A stretch of 64,000 nucleotides of DNA from CAYMPH01 sp964529415 (GCA_964529415.1 CAZGWD010000014.1:1-64000), one strand, 5' to 3'; shown: positions 53,172-61,864, counted from the stretch's first letter. Made by a program: numbers and translations. The notes: generated from the sequence alone by a model not told the origin.

Positions 53172-55604
53172 CTAAAATAAATCTATCTGCGTGATTTTTG
53201 AAATGCATTTTCCTCTTTTATCTATCATATAACTGTTATTATTAATTTTAATTTTAGCTGAGCCATTAATAAAGTTTTCCGCACTGTCAAATATTGGCTG
53301 TATAACAACATTGCCATTCTCATCAACATATCCAAATTTTGTACCAGTTTTAAATACAGCTCTGCCATCATAAAAATATTCAAGAGAATCAAATTCAGCA
53401 GGCACTATAAAATTCCATTTTTTATCTATCATTCCAAATTTTCCATTTTTTTTCACTATTGCTTTTCCGTTCAAAAAAGGAGAGACAGATTCAAAAATTG
53501 GTTTGTATATAATGCCTTTTCTATCAGAATATCCATAATTGTTGCCAAGCTTAATAATAGAAAAATCTTCTGCGAACTCTCCGATATCTTCTGCTTGAGG
53601 TTGAATTAAAATATTCCCATATATACTGATTAAACCATAACCGGTTCCTTTTTGAAAGTATGATGTTCCCATATTAAATTTTGATATATAATCATACCTT
53701 GGTTCAGAAACTATTTTTAATTTCCTGTTGATAAAACCGAATTTTCCATTGAATTTTTTCTCAAAAGATTCAGTTTCATATTTACCCTTACCTACAACTG
53801 CTGCTCCCCCGGAAAAATCTCCTGCATAATCAAACACAGGCTGTAATAAAATTTTTCCTTTTGAATCTATATATCCGTATTTTATAACTCCGCCTTTTCT
53901 CAAACCGTAATATGCAACTCCATCATTGAAATCACCAACATCATCGAATTGTGCTTTTATGGAAATTTTCCCTTTATTATCCAGATATCCGTAACTGTAT
54001 TCTACTTTACTTGCTTCAATAATTTTACCGTTTGAAGTTTCAAATGATATCATATAATCATCAGATTTATTTTTTATATTTAAAAACCAGAAATGGCCGC
54101 AGGAATAATCCCCTATTCCATCAAATACAGGATTAATAATAATTTCTATTTTATTATTGATTACACCGTATTTTTTATTAATTTTAACTACAGCAAATCC
54201 ATTTTTAAAATTTCTTATTTCATCAAATTTATTTCCGCCAATAATTTCTCCGCTCTTGTTTATAAATGCAATTTTCCCGTCAATTTTAACTTTAGCCTTG
54301 CCATCAGTAAATCTTCCTGCTTCCTGAAACTTTGGCTTTATTGATAAATTACCCAGCTTATCAATATAACCATAATCTGCAAAAACACTCACTTTAAAAT
54401 TTGTTTCATCTTTAAAACTTTCTTTTCTTTTCACAGCAACTGATGCAAATCCTTCTGAAAAAATATCCGCTTTATAAAAAACAGGTTTAATAAAAATTTT
54501 ACCTGTGCTGTCAATATAACCGTAACCTGTTCCCATTTCAACAGGAATCAGGGCTGTATTACTGCTAATCAAATTTTTTTTAGGCCTCCATATTTCTCTT
54601 CCGTTTCTGTCTATATAAATCCATTCTCCATCAGACAGAACTTTTGCCATTCCATTTTTATAATTCAACGCTTTATCAAATCTGAATTTTATTGCCTCGT
54701 TACCATTTTTATCGATAAATCCAAATTTGCCGTCAAACCCCCCAATAGCATCAACAGATCCAACTCCAGCTATAGCGTACCCATCATGAAAATTTTCAGC
54801 ATAATCAAATTTTGGACTAATTATAACTTTTCCGCTTTTATCAATAAATCCCCACTTTCCTTTTAAATTAAATGCTGATAATCCATCTGAGAATTCCTTC
54901 ATTTCACTGAAAATCAAACCGGATACTGTTTCTTTACCTGATTGATCTATTATAGAATAATCAAATTCCTTTCTCATGAAATCATTTGGTGTATTTGAAA
55001 TCACAGCAATTCCATCATTAAATTTCGAAGTGTAATTATATTCTTTTGAAATTTTTTTTCCGGTCTTATCAATATAAAAATTATTATTATTATTATTGTC
55101 TTTGCTGACAATTGCAAAACCTGATGAAAATTTAAATGCAGAGTCATATTCTGTTTTAATAATTATTTTACCCTCTTTATCAATAAAACCGTATTTTTTC
55201 TGTTTTATAACAAGAGCAAGTCCATCGCTGAAACCGGTGCTTTCTCTGATTTTTATATACTCTGGTATAATATCCTCATAAATAATTTTACCTGTGTTAT
55301 CTATATAAAAAAAATTTCCGTTTTTTTCCACATATGCAATATCTTCTGAAAATTCTGAAGCGTAATCATATGAAGGATCAATTTTAAAAATTCCTTTATT
55401 ATCGATATATCCCCATTTAAAATTTTTCATTACAGGAGCAAGGCCGCAGTTAAATTCAAGCGCATCTTCAAATTCTAAGTTTATCTCAACTGTACCTTTT
55501 GAATTGATGAAACCGTATTTGCCGTTTTCCATTACTGAAAAAAGAGGAGCTGGGTAGGAAGCAATGCTGTAGAAGATTAAAAAAATAAAAAATATTTTTT
55601 TCAT
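53172..55604 (-). CDS. Secreted WG-repeat protein with about 21 repeats
   Basis: An 810-residue exported protein with a signal peptide at about 1-20. After it come about 21 WG repeats of 30-45 residues, recognised by K-W/Y-G-F-I-D-K-x-G-K-x-x-I-x-P-x-F-D-x-A-x-x-F (for example KWGFIDKSGKVIISPKF). WG proteins are thought to form beta-propeller-like surfaces at the cell envelope, but their ligands are mostly unknown. A run of six AAT codons (Asn) lies near residue 175. The gene is flanked by terminators upstream and the YhhN gene downstream. The ribosome-binding GAGGG is very close to the ATG. Confidence 0.85.
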   Translation of the reverse strand: MKKIFFIFLIFYSIASYPAPLFSVMENGKYGFINSKGTVEINLEFEDALEFNCGLAPVMKNFKWGYIDNKGIFKIDPSYDYASEFSEDIAYVEKNGNFFYIDNTGKIIYEDIIPEYIKIRESTGFSDGLALVIKQKKYGFIDKEGKIIIKTEYDSAFKFSSGFAIVSKDNNNNNNFYIDKTGKKISKEYNYTSKFNDGIAVISNTPNDFMRKEFDYSIIDQSGKETVSGLIFSEMKEFSDGLSAFNLKGKWGFIDKSGKVIISPKFDYAENFHDGYAIAGVGSVDAIGGFDGKFGFIDKNGNEAIKFRFDKALNYKNGMAKVLSDGEWIYIDRNGREIWRPKKNLISSNTALIPVEMGTGYGYIDSTGKIFIKPVFYKADIFSEGFASVAVKRKESFKDETNFKVSVFADYGYIDKLGNLSIKPKFQEAGRFTDGKAKVKIDGKIAFINKSGEIIGGNKFDEIRNFKNGFAVVKINKKYGVINNKIEIIINPVFDGIGDYSCGHFWFLNIKNKSDDYMISFETSNGKIIEASKVEYSYGYLDNKGKISIKAQFDDVGDFNDGVAYYGLRKGGVIKYGYIDSKGKILLQPVFDYAGDFSGGAAVVGKGKYETESFEKKFNGKFGFINRKLKIVSEPRYDYISKFNMGTSYFQKGTGYGLISIYGNILIQPQAEDIGEFAEDFSIIKLGNNYGYSDRKGIIYKPIFESVSPFLNGKAIVKKNGKFGMIDKKWNFIVPAEFDSLEYFYDGRAVFKTGTKFGYVDENGNVVIQPIFDSAENFINGSAKIKINNNSYMIDKRGKCISKITQIDLF

Positions 55605-55703
55605 TCCCTCACCAGTAGTATTGATTTAATTAAAAATTTCTATTTATTAAAATCACAGTAAACAATTGAAGTCAACTACATTATTCCTTTAACTTTTTAT
55701 AAT

Positions 55704-55740
55704 AAAAAAGTCCTTCCGGATTAACAGAAGGACTTTTTTA
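55704..55740 (-). terminator. Rho-independent terminator of the hemerythrin-rhodanese operon
   Basis: AAAAAAGTCCTTC and GAAGGACTTTTTT are perfect arms with a ten-base loop and runs of A and T on both sides. It lies 25 bases after the rhodanese gene's stop and before the start of the WG gene. Confidence 0.92.
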
Positions 55741-55765
55741 TTAAGGAGTTTTATCAAACTATTAT

Positions 55766-56167
55766 TTACTTTTTTTCTAATTCATAAGGCCATCTTGTAT
55801 AACCGCCCCAGTTAATCATCTTTGTGTATCCGGATTTTTCAAGATTTTTAATTACTGCCTGTGCGCGTCCGCCGGTTTCACAATATACAATAAGATATTT
55901 ATCTTTAGATATTTCTCCAAGCTTGCTCATTACAACAGAAGATGGATATGATTTTGCAGTTGGAATATGTCCTTCTTTATATGATGACTCAGGACGCACA
56001 TCAATAATCATAATGTTCGGATCAGGTTTAACAGTAAGCTCCTTAAGTTTGTCAGGAGATAAATATTTCTTTAGAGAAGCTCCATCGCTTGAGATATATC
56101 CTTCGGAGCAGGATGTTAAAATTAAAGATGTTGTTATTAGTAATGAAAATATAATTATTTTTTTCAT
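55766..56167 (-). CDS. Rhodanese-domain lipoprotein
   Basis: A 133-residue lipoprotein. The signal peptide MKKIIIFSLLITTSLILTSC gives a lipidated Cys20. The single rhodanese domain shows IMIIDVRPESSYKEGHIP and the active loop YCETGGRA (Cys nucleophile), then SGYTKMINWGGYTRW. It could move sulfane sulfur or reduce a persulfide on the periplasmic side. The ATG at 56167 has GGAG 6 bases upstream, so the longer frame to 56242 is rejected. It is the last gene of an operon with a hemerythrin, a candidate selenoprotein and a second lipoprotein. Confidence 0.88.
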   Translation of the reverse strand: MKKIIIFSLLITTSLILTSCSEGYISSDGASLKKYLSPDKLKELTVKPDPNIMIIDVRPESSYKEGHIPTAKSYPSSVVMSKLGEISKDKYLIVYCETGGRAQAVIKNLEKSGYTKMINWGGYTRWPYELEKK

Positions 56168-56260
56168 GATGGACTCCACTATTTTTATGTTATTTTTTTC
56201 AACTAACATCTTCTCAAATACAATATTAAAACACTTCATCAAATAGTATTTTTTAAAATA

Positions 56261-56692
56261 TTAGTAATCATAAGCCGTAACACTATTTCCAATAAGAATT
56301 GAACATGGCCAAGTTCCAGTAAAATTGTTTATAATAATTGGCCGTGAACCTGACGTTCCAAATGCAGCTCCACCAGATGTTGTCCCCGAACAGGTTACAC
56401 CACCAGTTACTTGAACTGTATATTCTGTTGCACTTATAGCTTTAAAAATTTTAATTTTTGTTGTTCCATTATCAACTGCTAAACCAACCCCTGCACTTGG
56501 ATTATTAGTATATATAGCATTGCAAGATGTAGCCGCTGGACAAGATAATGACGCAAGAGTATACGATTTTGTTAATAAAGCTTCCCCAGCCGCAGGAGTA
56601 TTGTACCCAGTAGGATATGAAGCTCCTGTAATTTGATTACAACCAGCTAATCCAATTAAACTTAAACTTAATAAAAATAAAAAAATTCTCAT
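56261..56692 (-). CDS. Small Cys-containing lipoprotein, unknown
   Basis: A 143-residue lipoprotein. The signal peptide ends in LAGC (lipidated Cys at about 18). The mature region is Gly, Ser and Thr rich with four more cysteines in SLSCPAATSC, VTCSG and WPCSI, so two disulfides are possible. The beta-rich composition recalls a small Ig- or pilin-like module. I recognise no family. The ATG at 56692 has AGGA 7 bases before it. It starts 9 bases after the stop of the small TGA-containing frame and 94 bases before the rhodanese gene. Confidence 0.6.
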   Translation of the reverse strand: MRIFLFLLSLSLIGLAGCNQITGASYPTGYNTPAAGEALLTKSYTLASLSCPAATSCNAIYTNNPSAGVGLAVDNGTTKIKIFKAISATEYTVQVTGGVTCSGTTSGGAAFGTSGSRPIIINNFTGTWPCSILIGNSVTAYDY

Positions 56693-56701
56693 ATGCAATT
56701 C

Positions 56702-56857
56702 CTACTTCTTATTTTTTAATTCTATTGGTCTTATATTATCCTCTTCCTTACAGGAAGGTGAAGACATTCATGTGGATATTCCTGCTTTAGGCAGAATAAA
56801 TTTATTTAAAATAAACCACCCTGTAAAAAAAACAACAAGTATTAAAATATCATTCAT
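56702..56857 (-). CDS. Candidate small membrane selenoprotein (in-frame TGA at 56768-56770)
   Basis: The frame starts at an ATG behind AGGA, 6 bases away, and reads a hydrophobic helix (ILILVVFFTGWFILN) followed by KFILPKAGIST. A TGA codon follows at residue 30, then the frame stays open for 21 codons with Cys36 and a charged tail to TAG, 9 bases before the next gene's ATG. If TGA is selenocysteine the product is 51 residues with a Thr-Sec-Met-Ser-x-x-x-Cys type redox site. The 15 bases after TGA lead to a hairpin CTTCC-TGTAA-GGAAG with G in the loop, as bacterial SECIS elements have. Without recoding it is a 29-residue peptide. Confidence 0.45.
56743..56757 (-). promoter_or_regulatory. Possible bacterial SECIS hairpin
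   Basis: CTTCC and GGAAG enclose the loop TGTAA. The stem is five pairs and starts 10 bases after the TGA; the loop begins 16 bases after it, and the second loop base is G. This fits the general bacterial SECIS layout, but a short stem of this kind can arise by chance. Confidence 0.35.
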
Positions 56858-56883
56858 ATTATATCCTGAAATTTTTTTAAAAA

Positions 56884-57294
56884 TTATGAATTAACATTTT
56901 TACTTTTAAAAAAATCTTTATATGCCATATCGCTTCCAAGAATATGATTAACAAGCCAGTCACTTAAAAATTTTAATAAAGCCAGAGTTATTTTTGATTT
57001 ACCTGATATAAATTCTTCGTAAAATTCAGTTACCTGTGCAGTCAAATCATCATGTTCCTTCTTGTGATTTTCCCTATTCGGATAATCATATAATAGCATA
57101 AAATCTTCTTCGTGTTTAAAATGTATTTTTGTATAATTTACAAGGCTTGATAAAATTTCTTTCATTGTATAATGCGCACTGCCTGCAAGAACTGATGAAT
57201 TAAGATTATTAATAAATGTAATAAGCTGCTTATGCTCTTCATCAAATTGATTGACACCAACACTATAATCACTTACCCACTCAATATATTCCAT
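56884..57294 (-). CDS. Bacteriohemerythrin
   Basis: A 136-residue four-helix O2-binding protein. All seven iron ligands are present: His21 (FDEEHKQL), His58 and Glu62 (IHFKHEED), His77 and His81 (ENHKKEHDD), His117 and Asp122 (NHILGSDMAYKDF). The cytoplasmic single-domain form usually carries, senses or scavenges oxygen. GAGGG precedes the ATG. It starts the operon that continues with the TGA-containing small frame, a lipoprotein and a rhodanese, so oxygen and sulfur/selenium redox may be linked there. Confidence 0.93.
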   Translation of the reverse strand: MEYIEWVSDYSVGVNQFDEEHKQLITFINNLNSSVLAGSAHYTMKEILSSLVNYTKIHFKHEEDFMLLYDYPNRENHKKEHDDLTAQVTEFYEEFISGKSKITLALLKFLSDWLVNHILGSDMAYKDFFKSKNVNS

Positions 57295-57393
57295 TTTTTC
57301 CCTCTTAAATATATAACCTCTAATTTAATATAATACATTTTACTGAATTATCAACTTAAATTTCAAACAAAATAATTAATATATCTGTTATTT

Positions 57394-58014
57394 TTAAATA
57401 GTATATTTGTTAAAAAGTTTCTCAAATAAATAATCATATAAAATAACTGCTGTATTCTTAACATTTTTTATAATATCTTTATCAGAGTCATTACCCGGCA
57501 CATCTGTTACAATTTTAAACAGATACCCTTTTTTATTGTAAAGTCTGCATATCTGCATGAAAGAAGCTCCTTCCATATCAGCAAGATCTGCAAATTTTCC
57601 TGCACTTTCGCGATCAATATTATTCACCATCGGCCTGTCCTGTGTTGCAAGGGAAGCTAATGAAAATCCATCTAAAATATCCGGAGAAGTAATTCTATTA
57701 TTTCCTGATATAAAAGGCCTGTCAGGTTCAATAATGCTGTTTATATGAAGTACGTCTCCAATTTTAAATTTGCTGTTAAGATCGCCTGAAGCGCCTAAAT
57801 TATACAATGTATCAACATCAAACAAATTAATAATATGTGATACACCAGAAGCGCAGCAGGCTTTTCCAATACCGGTTATTACTAAAAAAATATTATCTTT
57901 AAAATACACAGAAAAAGGTTTGGCTGATTTCTGAACAAGACACATATTCTCTATGAATGGTCTTGCCTCAATCATAGTTGCCATTACAATTCCTATTTTA
58001 TCAGCCCCTGACAT
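57394..58014 (-). CDS. mqnB: Futalosine hydrolase-like nucleosidase
   Basis: A 206-residue nucleoside phosphorylase-like protein. IGIVMATMIEARPF, VITGIGKACCASGVSHII, LYNLGASGDL and ADMEGASFMQIC are signatures of the MTAN/futalosine hydrolase fold; the last holds the ribose-binding Met-Glu. Its place right after mqnD supports futalosine or aminofutalosine cleavage in menaquinone synthesis rather than MTA/SAH recycling. It overlaps the mqnD end by 22 bases, and GAGG lies 10 bases before the ATG. Confidence 0.82.
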   Translation of the reverse strand: MSGADKIGIVMATMIEARPFIENMCLVQKSAKPFSVYFKDNIFLVITGIGKACCASGVSHIINLFDVDTLYNLGASGDLNSKFKIGDVLHINSIIEPDRPFISGNNRITSPDILDGFSLASLATQDRPMVNNIDRESAGKFADLADMEGASFMQICRLYNKKGYLFKIVTDVPGNDSDKDIIKNVKNTAVILYDYLFEKLFNKYTI

Positions 58015-58787
58015 AATGCCATTTCCTCAAGTTTTTTTACTGCATCCATTCCTATTGTACCAAGTGATCTGGAAAAGTCATTAACGTAAAGTCTGATATG
58101 TTCATCAATTACTTTATCATCCATTTCTGATGCAAGTGATTTAACATACGATCTCGAAGCAGTTACATTATTAAATGCAAAATCTATGGAAGATAGAATA
58201 ATTGAACTGATTTTTTCTGAATACTCTGATAATTTTTTTTTAACTGCAATACAGCCGAGCGGTATAGGCGACCCTGTTTTCTCTTCCCACCATGCACCAA
58301 GATCAATGATTTTTTTCAAACCGTATGATTCAAATACAAACCTGCCTTCATGTATAACAAGTCCAGCATCGAACTCTCCGGATGCAACAGCAGGCATAAT
58401 TTCATCAAACCTTAAAACAGTTAAATTTTTTAAATTTCTGTTCCATAATTTTAAAAGAAGTGCCGCAGTTGTTAAATCTCCCGGAATCGCAATTTTGGAT
58501 TCTTTGGATAATTCTTTTCCGTCTCTTGAAACAAGCAAAGGACCGCATCCATATCCTAAAGCAGAGCCTGAATCAAGAAGAACGTATTTATCTTTTAAAA
58601 ATAAATATGCATGATATGAAATTTTTATGATGTCGAATTTTTCCTGAAATGCGGATTTATTCAGCTCGTCAATGTCCATAATATGAGATTTGAACTTAAA
58701 TCCGGATAAATCAACAAGATCATGGGTCATCGCGTGAAAAATAAATGCGTCATTAGGGCATGGTGAAAATGCGATTGAAAATTTCAA
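57993..58787 (-). CDS. mqnD: 1,4-dihydroxy-6-naphthoate synthase
   Basis: A 264-residue enzyme that acts on cyclic dehypoxanthinyl futalosine in the futalosine menaquinone pathway. The start AFSPCPNDAFIFHAM is characteristic of MqnD, followed by ISYHAYLFL, LGYGCGPLLV, AIPGDLTTAALLL and FDAGLVIHEGRF. These are the solute-binding-like fold motifs shared by MqnA and MqnD. The start is a TTG with GGAG 9 bases before it; the preceding HAD gene ends just before. mqnA, mqnC and mqnE are not in this window. Confidence 0.92.
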   Translation of the reverse strand: MKFSIAFSPCPNDAFIFHAMTHDLVDLSGFKFKSHIMDIDELNKSAFQEKFDIIKISYHAYLFLKDKYVLLDSGSALGYGCGPLLVSRDGKELSKESKIAIPGDLTTAALLLKLWNRNLKNLTVLRFDEIMPAVASGEFDAGLVIHEGRFVFESYGLKKIIDLGAWWEEKTGSPIPLGCIAVKKKLSEYSEKISSIILSSIDFAFNNVTASRSYVKSLASEMDDKVIDEHIRLYVNDFSRSLGTIGMDAVKKLEEMALCQGLIK

Positions 58788-59453
58788 TCAGAGTTTCTCC
58801 TTAAAAAATTTCAAGAGCGACGTATGATCCTGAAATATCTTATCTGCTTCAGATAAATATTCATCTCCGAGAGTTGTTTTCACTGCAAAGCATACAAGAC
58901 CAGCAGATTTAGCTGATTTAATTCCAAGCGGAGCATTTTCAATGACAAGAGTGTCGCCATTTGTGCCTCCAATTTTCTTTAAACCTGCCCTGTAGGGTTC
59001 CGGATCCGGTTTCCCTTTTTTTACATCTTCATCAGCCACGATTATGTCAAAATAGGATAAAATATCATTTGGAATTAAATGAGTAATTGTTCTTTTCATC
59101 GAGCCGGTAACAAGTCCGATTTTAATATTTTTTGATTTAAGAAATTTTATAATATCAATTGCAACCGGGAATAAGAAAATTTTTCTATTTTCAAATAAGC
59201 TGTGTTTCTGTAAAAGCATTTCACTGAAAACTTCTTCATCAGGTATTTCAATGCCTTTTTCTTTATATATATCCTTTACTGATTCTACTCCGGACATGCC
59301 TTCTCTAATATAAATATCGAGAAGTTGAACATCAAGCCCATATGCATGCAGCACATGCTGCCAGACTTCAGCGTGATGCTTCATTGAATCAACAACAATT
59401 CCGTCCATATCAAGCAAAGCTGATTTCATATTATTTATTACGAGTTCAACCAT
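58788..59453 (-). CDS. HAD-superfamily phosphatase (beta-phosphoglucomutase-like)
   Basis: A 221-residue hydrolase of subclass IA. Motif I is LLDMDGIVVDSMKHH (the nucleophile Asp and the acid/base Asp two residues on), motif II is the Thr/Ser in IGLVTGS, the Lys is in KKGKPDPEPY, and motif III is VIENAPLGIKSAKSAG. The helical cap (about 25-85) matches beta-phosphoglucomutase and related phosphatases. The exact substrate cannot be told. It lies three bases after ddl and abuts mqnD, so it is part of the operon. Confidence 0.88.
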   Translation of the reverse strand: MVELVINNMKSALLDMDGIVVDSMKHHAEVWQHVLHAYGLDVQLLDIYIREGMSGVESVKDIYKEKGIEIPDEEVFSEMLLQKHSLFENRKIFLFPVAIDIIKFLKSKNIKIGLVTGSMKRTITHLIPNDILSYFDIIVADEDVKKGKPDPEPYRAGLKKIGGTNGDTLVIENAPLGIKSAKSAGLVCFAVKTTLGDEYLSEADKIFQDHTSLLKFFKEKL

Positions 59454-59456
59454 CTG

Positions 59457-60557
59457 TTATATCTCGGTTGAGATTTTCATTCTCTGTCTGTGCTTATCAA
59501 AACCAAGATCAATAAGGATATCGAGTAACTCGGAATAACCGGTTCCGGAGTGTTCCCAGAGTTTCGGATACATGCTGATTGAAGTAAAACCAGGCAATGT
59601 ATTTATTTCATTTAAATAAAAATTACCATTTATTTTATCCAGAAAAAAATCCACTCTGGCCATTCCGCAGCAATTTAAAGTTTTAAAAGCCGATACCGCA
59701 CATTTTCTTATCTGAGCTGAAATTTCATCTGATAAATCAGCAGGGATTGCAAGAGATGCTCCATCGGCATCAATATATTTTGCTTCATAAGAATAAAATT
59801 CATGATTAGGCTTAATTTCTCCAAGCGCTGATGCTTCCGGATCATCATTGCCGAGAACTGCACATTCAATCTCTCTTGCATTTACAGCTTTTTCAATCAG
59901 AATTGCATTATCATATTTAAATGCAAATTCAATTGCGGATGTAAGATCTTCAATAGTCTTAACTTTAAAAACACCGACTGAAGATCCTGTATTAGAAGGT
60001 TTAACAAACAGCGGAATTCCGATTTTATTTTTAACAGAATCTATAATGAATTTCGGATTTTTTTCCCATTCTGAATTTTTTACTGTAATCCATTCAACAA
60101 CAGGAATTCCGGCTGCAGCAAGCAGTCTTTTTGTAACGTCCTTATCCATGCCTATTGCTGATCCTGCAACATCAGCTCCGACAAAAGGAACCATTGCCAG
60201 CTGAAGGAGTCCCTGAAGTGTTCCATCTTCACAATATGTTCCATGCATAACAGGAAAAACTATATCAGCTTCAATTCTTTTTCCAGTTTCAATATTATGG
60301 CATACAAGTTTATTATTTCTATTAAAGTGATTCAAAAGCCAGGTGCTGGTTTTATCCAGTTTCATTATCCTGCCGAAATCTTTATGCTCAATTATTTCAG
60401 GATGATCCTGGACATGCCAGGTACCATCCCTATCAACACCAACGGCAATGATCTCATATTTGCTTTTATCAAGCATTGATACAACTGAAGCTGCAGAACA
60501 AAGAGATACATCATGCTCTCCGGACCTTCCGCCGTATAAAACAGCAACCCTTATCAT
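59457..60557 (-). CDS. ddl: D-alanine-D-alanine ligase
   Basis: A 366-residue ATP-grasp enzyme that makes the peptidoglycan dipeptide. VLYGGRSGEHDVSLCSAASV is the N-terminal signature, FPVMHGTYCEDGTLQGLLQ follows, and the Gly-rich loop PSNTGSSVGVFKV, CGMARVDFFLD and LNEINTLPGFTSISMYPKLW complete the family. It is the true Ddl here, in contrast to the two diverged ATP-grasp proteins at 13-15 kb. The ATG overlaps the lysC stop by 4 bases. Confidence 0.95.
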   Translation of the reverse strand: MIRVAVLYGGRSGEHDVSLCSAASVVSMLDKSKYEIIAVGVDRDGTWHVQDHPEIIEHKDFGRIMKLDKTSTWLLNHFNRNNKLVCHNIETGKRIEADIVFPVMHGTYCEDGTLQGLLQLAMVPFVGADVAGSAIGMDKDVTKRLLAAAGIPVVEWITVKNSEWEKNPKFIIDSVKNKIGIPLFVKPSNTGSSVGVFKVKTIEDLTSAIEFAFKYDNAILIEKAVNAREIECAVLGNDDPEASALGEIKPNHEFYSYEAKYIDADGASLAIPADLSDEISAQIRKCAVSAFKTLNCCGMARVDFFLDKINGNFYLNEINTLPGFTSISMYPKLWEHSGTGYSELLDILIDLGFDKHRQRMKISTEI

Positions 60558-61777
60558 AATTGTTCTACAAAAATTCCATGCAGAAGTTTTACTGCTGTTT
60601 CAGCCTGTGAAGTTTCTATAACACAGGAAATACCAATCTCTGATGTTGATATCATCTCTATATTAATTCCCTTATCAGAAAGAGCTGTAAACATTTTACC
60701 TGCAACGCCGTATGAAGAAAGCATACCAACACCAACTGCTGAAACAATTGCGATATTATCTTTTGAATCAACTCCGGTTGCCTTCCATTCATCTTTTAAT
60801 TTTTCACAAATAACCAGAGCTTTTTGAATATCACTTTTCTTGGTTGTAAATGAAATTGTGGCTTTATTGTCTTTTCCTGTAGACTGAACTATCATATTTA
60901 CATAAATTTTACTTTCACCGAGAGCCATAAAAAGTTTTGCAGCTATTCCAGGCTGGTCAGGAATATCTCTTATATTAATTTTTGCCTCATCTGTCTTGGA
61001 TGTAATTCCGCTAATAATAAATTTTTCCATCATTTCCTCCCTGGGCATAACGATCGTGCCTTCTTCATAATTAAAGCTCGATCTAACATGTATTTTAACA
61101 TTATATTTTTTTCCGAATTCCACTGATCTTGAATGAAGAACACCTGAACCAAGTCTTGCAAGCTCAAGCATTTCATCATAGCTTATTTCCTTGAGCTTTC
61201 TTGTGTTCTGAACCATGCGCGGATCAGCTGTGTAAACACCATCCACATCAGTATATATTTCGCAGTCTCTGGTTCCGAGAACAGAAGCAAGTGCTACAGC
61301 TGAAGTATCTGAACCGCCGCGTCCCAATGTAGTTATATTCTCATTCTCATCAATTCCCTGAAATCCGGCTACAATTACCACTTTTTTCTCTTCAAGAGAT
61401 TTTCTTATTCTTTCAGTTGCTATACTTTCAATTTTTGCATTTGAAAAGTTTCCATCTGTCATAACCTTGACCTGCGAACCTGTATAGGAAACCGCATCAA
61501 CATCCACTTCATGCAAAGCCATGGCAAGCAGGGATATTGAAATCTGCTCCCCTGTAGAAAGAAGCATATCCATCTCTCTCTTGCTCGGATTTTTTGTTAT
61601 TTTTGATGCAAGATCAACAAGCTCATCAGTGGTGTGTCCCATTGCAGAAACAACAACTACAACAGATTTTCCGTTCTCAACATATTTTTTTATTCTTTCA
61701 GCTACAGCCTTAATCCTTTCAGGAGTACCAACTGAAGTTCCGCCGTATTTCTGAACAACAATTTTTAGATCAGACAT
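60554..61777 (-). CDS. lysC: Aspartokinase
   Basis: A 407-residue monofunctional enzyme that phosphorylates aspartate as the first step to lysine, threonine, methionine and diaminopimelate. VVQKYGGTSVGTPERI starts the kinase domain, VVSAMGHTTDELVDLA and TTLGRGGSDTSAVALA are its motifs. Two ACT domains follow (about 265-407), which give feedback by lysine or threonine. Coupling with ddl links it to the cell wall. AAGGA precedes the ATG. A terminator-like hairpin sits between its promoter and start. Confidence 0.95.
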   Translation of the reverse strand: MSDLKIVVQKYGGTSVGTPERIKAVAERIKKYVENGKSVVVVVSAMGHTTDELVDLASKITKNPSKREMDMLLSTGEQISISLLAMALHEVDVDAVSYTGSQVKVMTDGNFSNAKIESIATERIRKSLEEKKVVIVAGFQGIDENENITTLGRGGSDTSAVALASVLGTRDCEIYTDVDGVYTADPRMVQNTRKLKEISYDEMLELARLGSGVLHSRSVEFGKKYNVKIHVRSSFNYEEGTIVMPREEMMEKFIISGITSKTDEAKINIRDIPDQPGIAAKLFMALGESKIYVNMIVQSTGKDNKATISFTTKKSDIQKALVICEKLKDEWKATGVDSKDNIAIVSAVGVGMLSSYGVAGKMFTALSDKGINIEMISTSEIGISCVIETSQAETAVKLLHGIFVEQL

Positions 61778-61793
61778 TTTTCTATTCCTTGTA

Positions 61794-61817
61794 AAAAATT
61801 ACCGGCTATTGCCGGTA
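61794..61817 (-). terminator. Intrinsic terminator hairpin in front of lysC
   Basis: Minus strand TACCGGC-AATA-GCCGGTA followed by TTTTTT. It stands between the lipoprotein gene's stop (61871) and the lysC start (61777), and downstream of a promoter-like sequence at 61836-61864. It may end the upstream transcript or act as a leader attenuator. Confidence 0.75.
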
Positions 61818-61835
61818 TAATGATAAACTTTATGT

Positions 61836-61864
61836 TAAATAAAATTGTATAAGTTTTGTGTCAA
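61836..61864 (-). promoter_or_regulatory. Promoter-like sequence ahead of lysC
   Basis: A consensus TTGACA (61864-61859) and TATTTA (61841-61836) are 17 bases apart. Transcription would start near 61829, about ten bases before the terminator hairpin at 61817-61800. No lysine riboswitch is present, since the leader is too short. Confidence 0.5.

Noticed and set aside
56768..56857. A plain 29-residue peptide ending at TGA
   Set aside because: Possible and not excluded, but the open frame after TGA with Cys and the hairpin made the longer reading preferable; kept as a candidate only.
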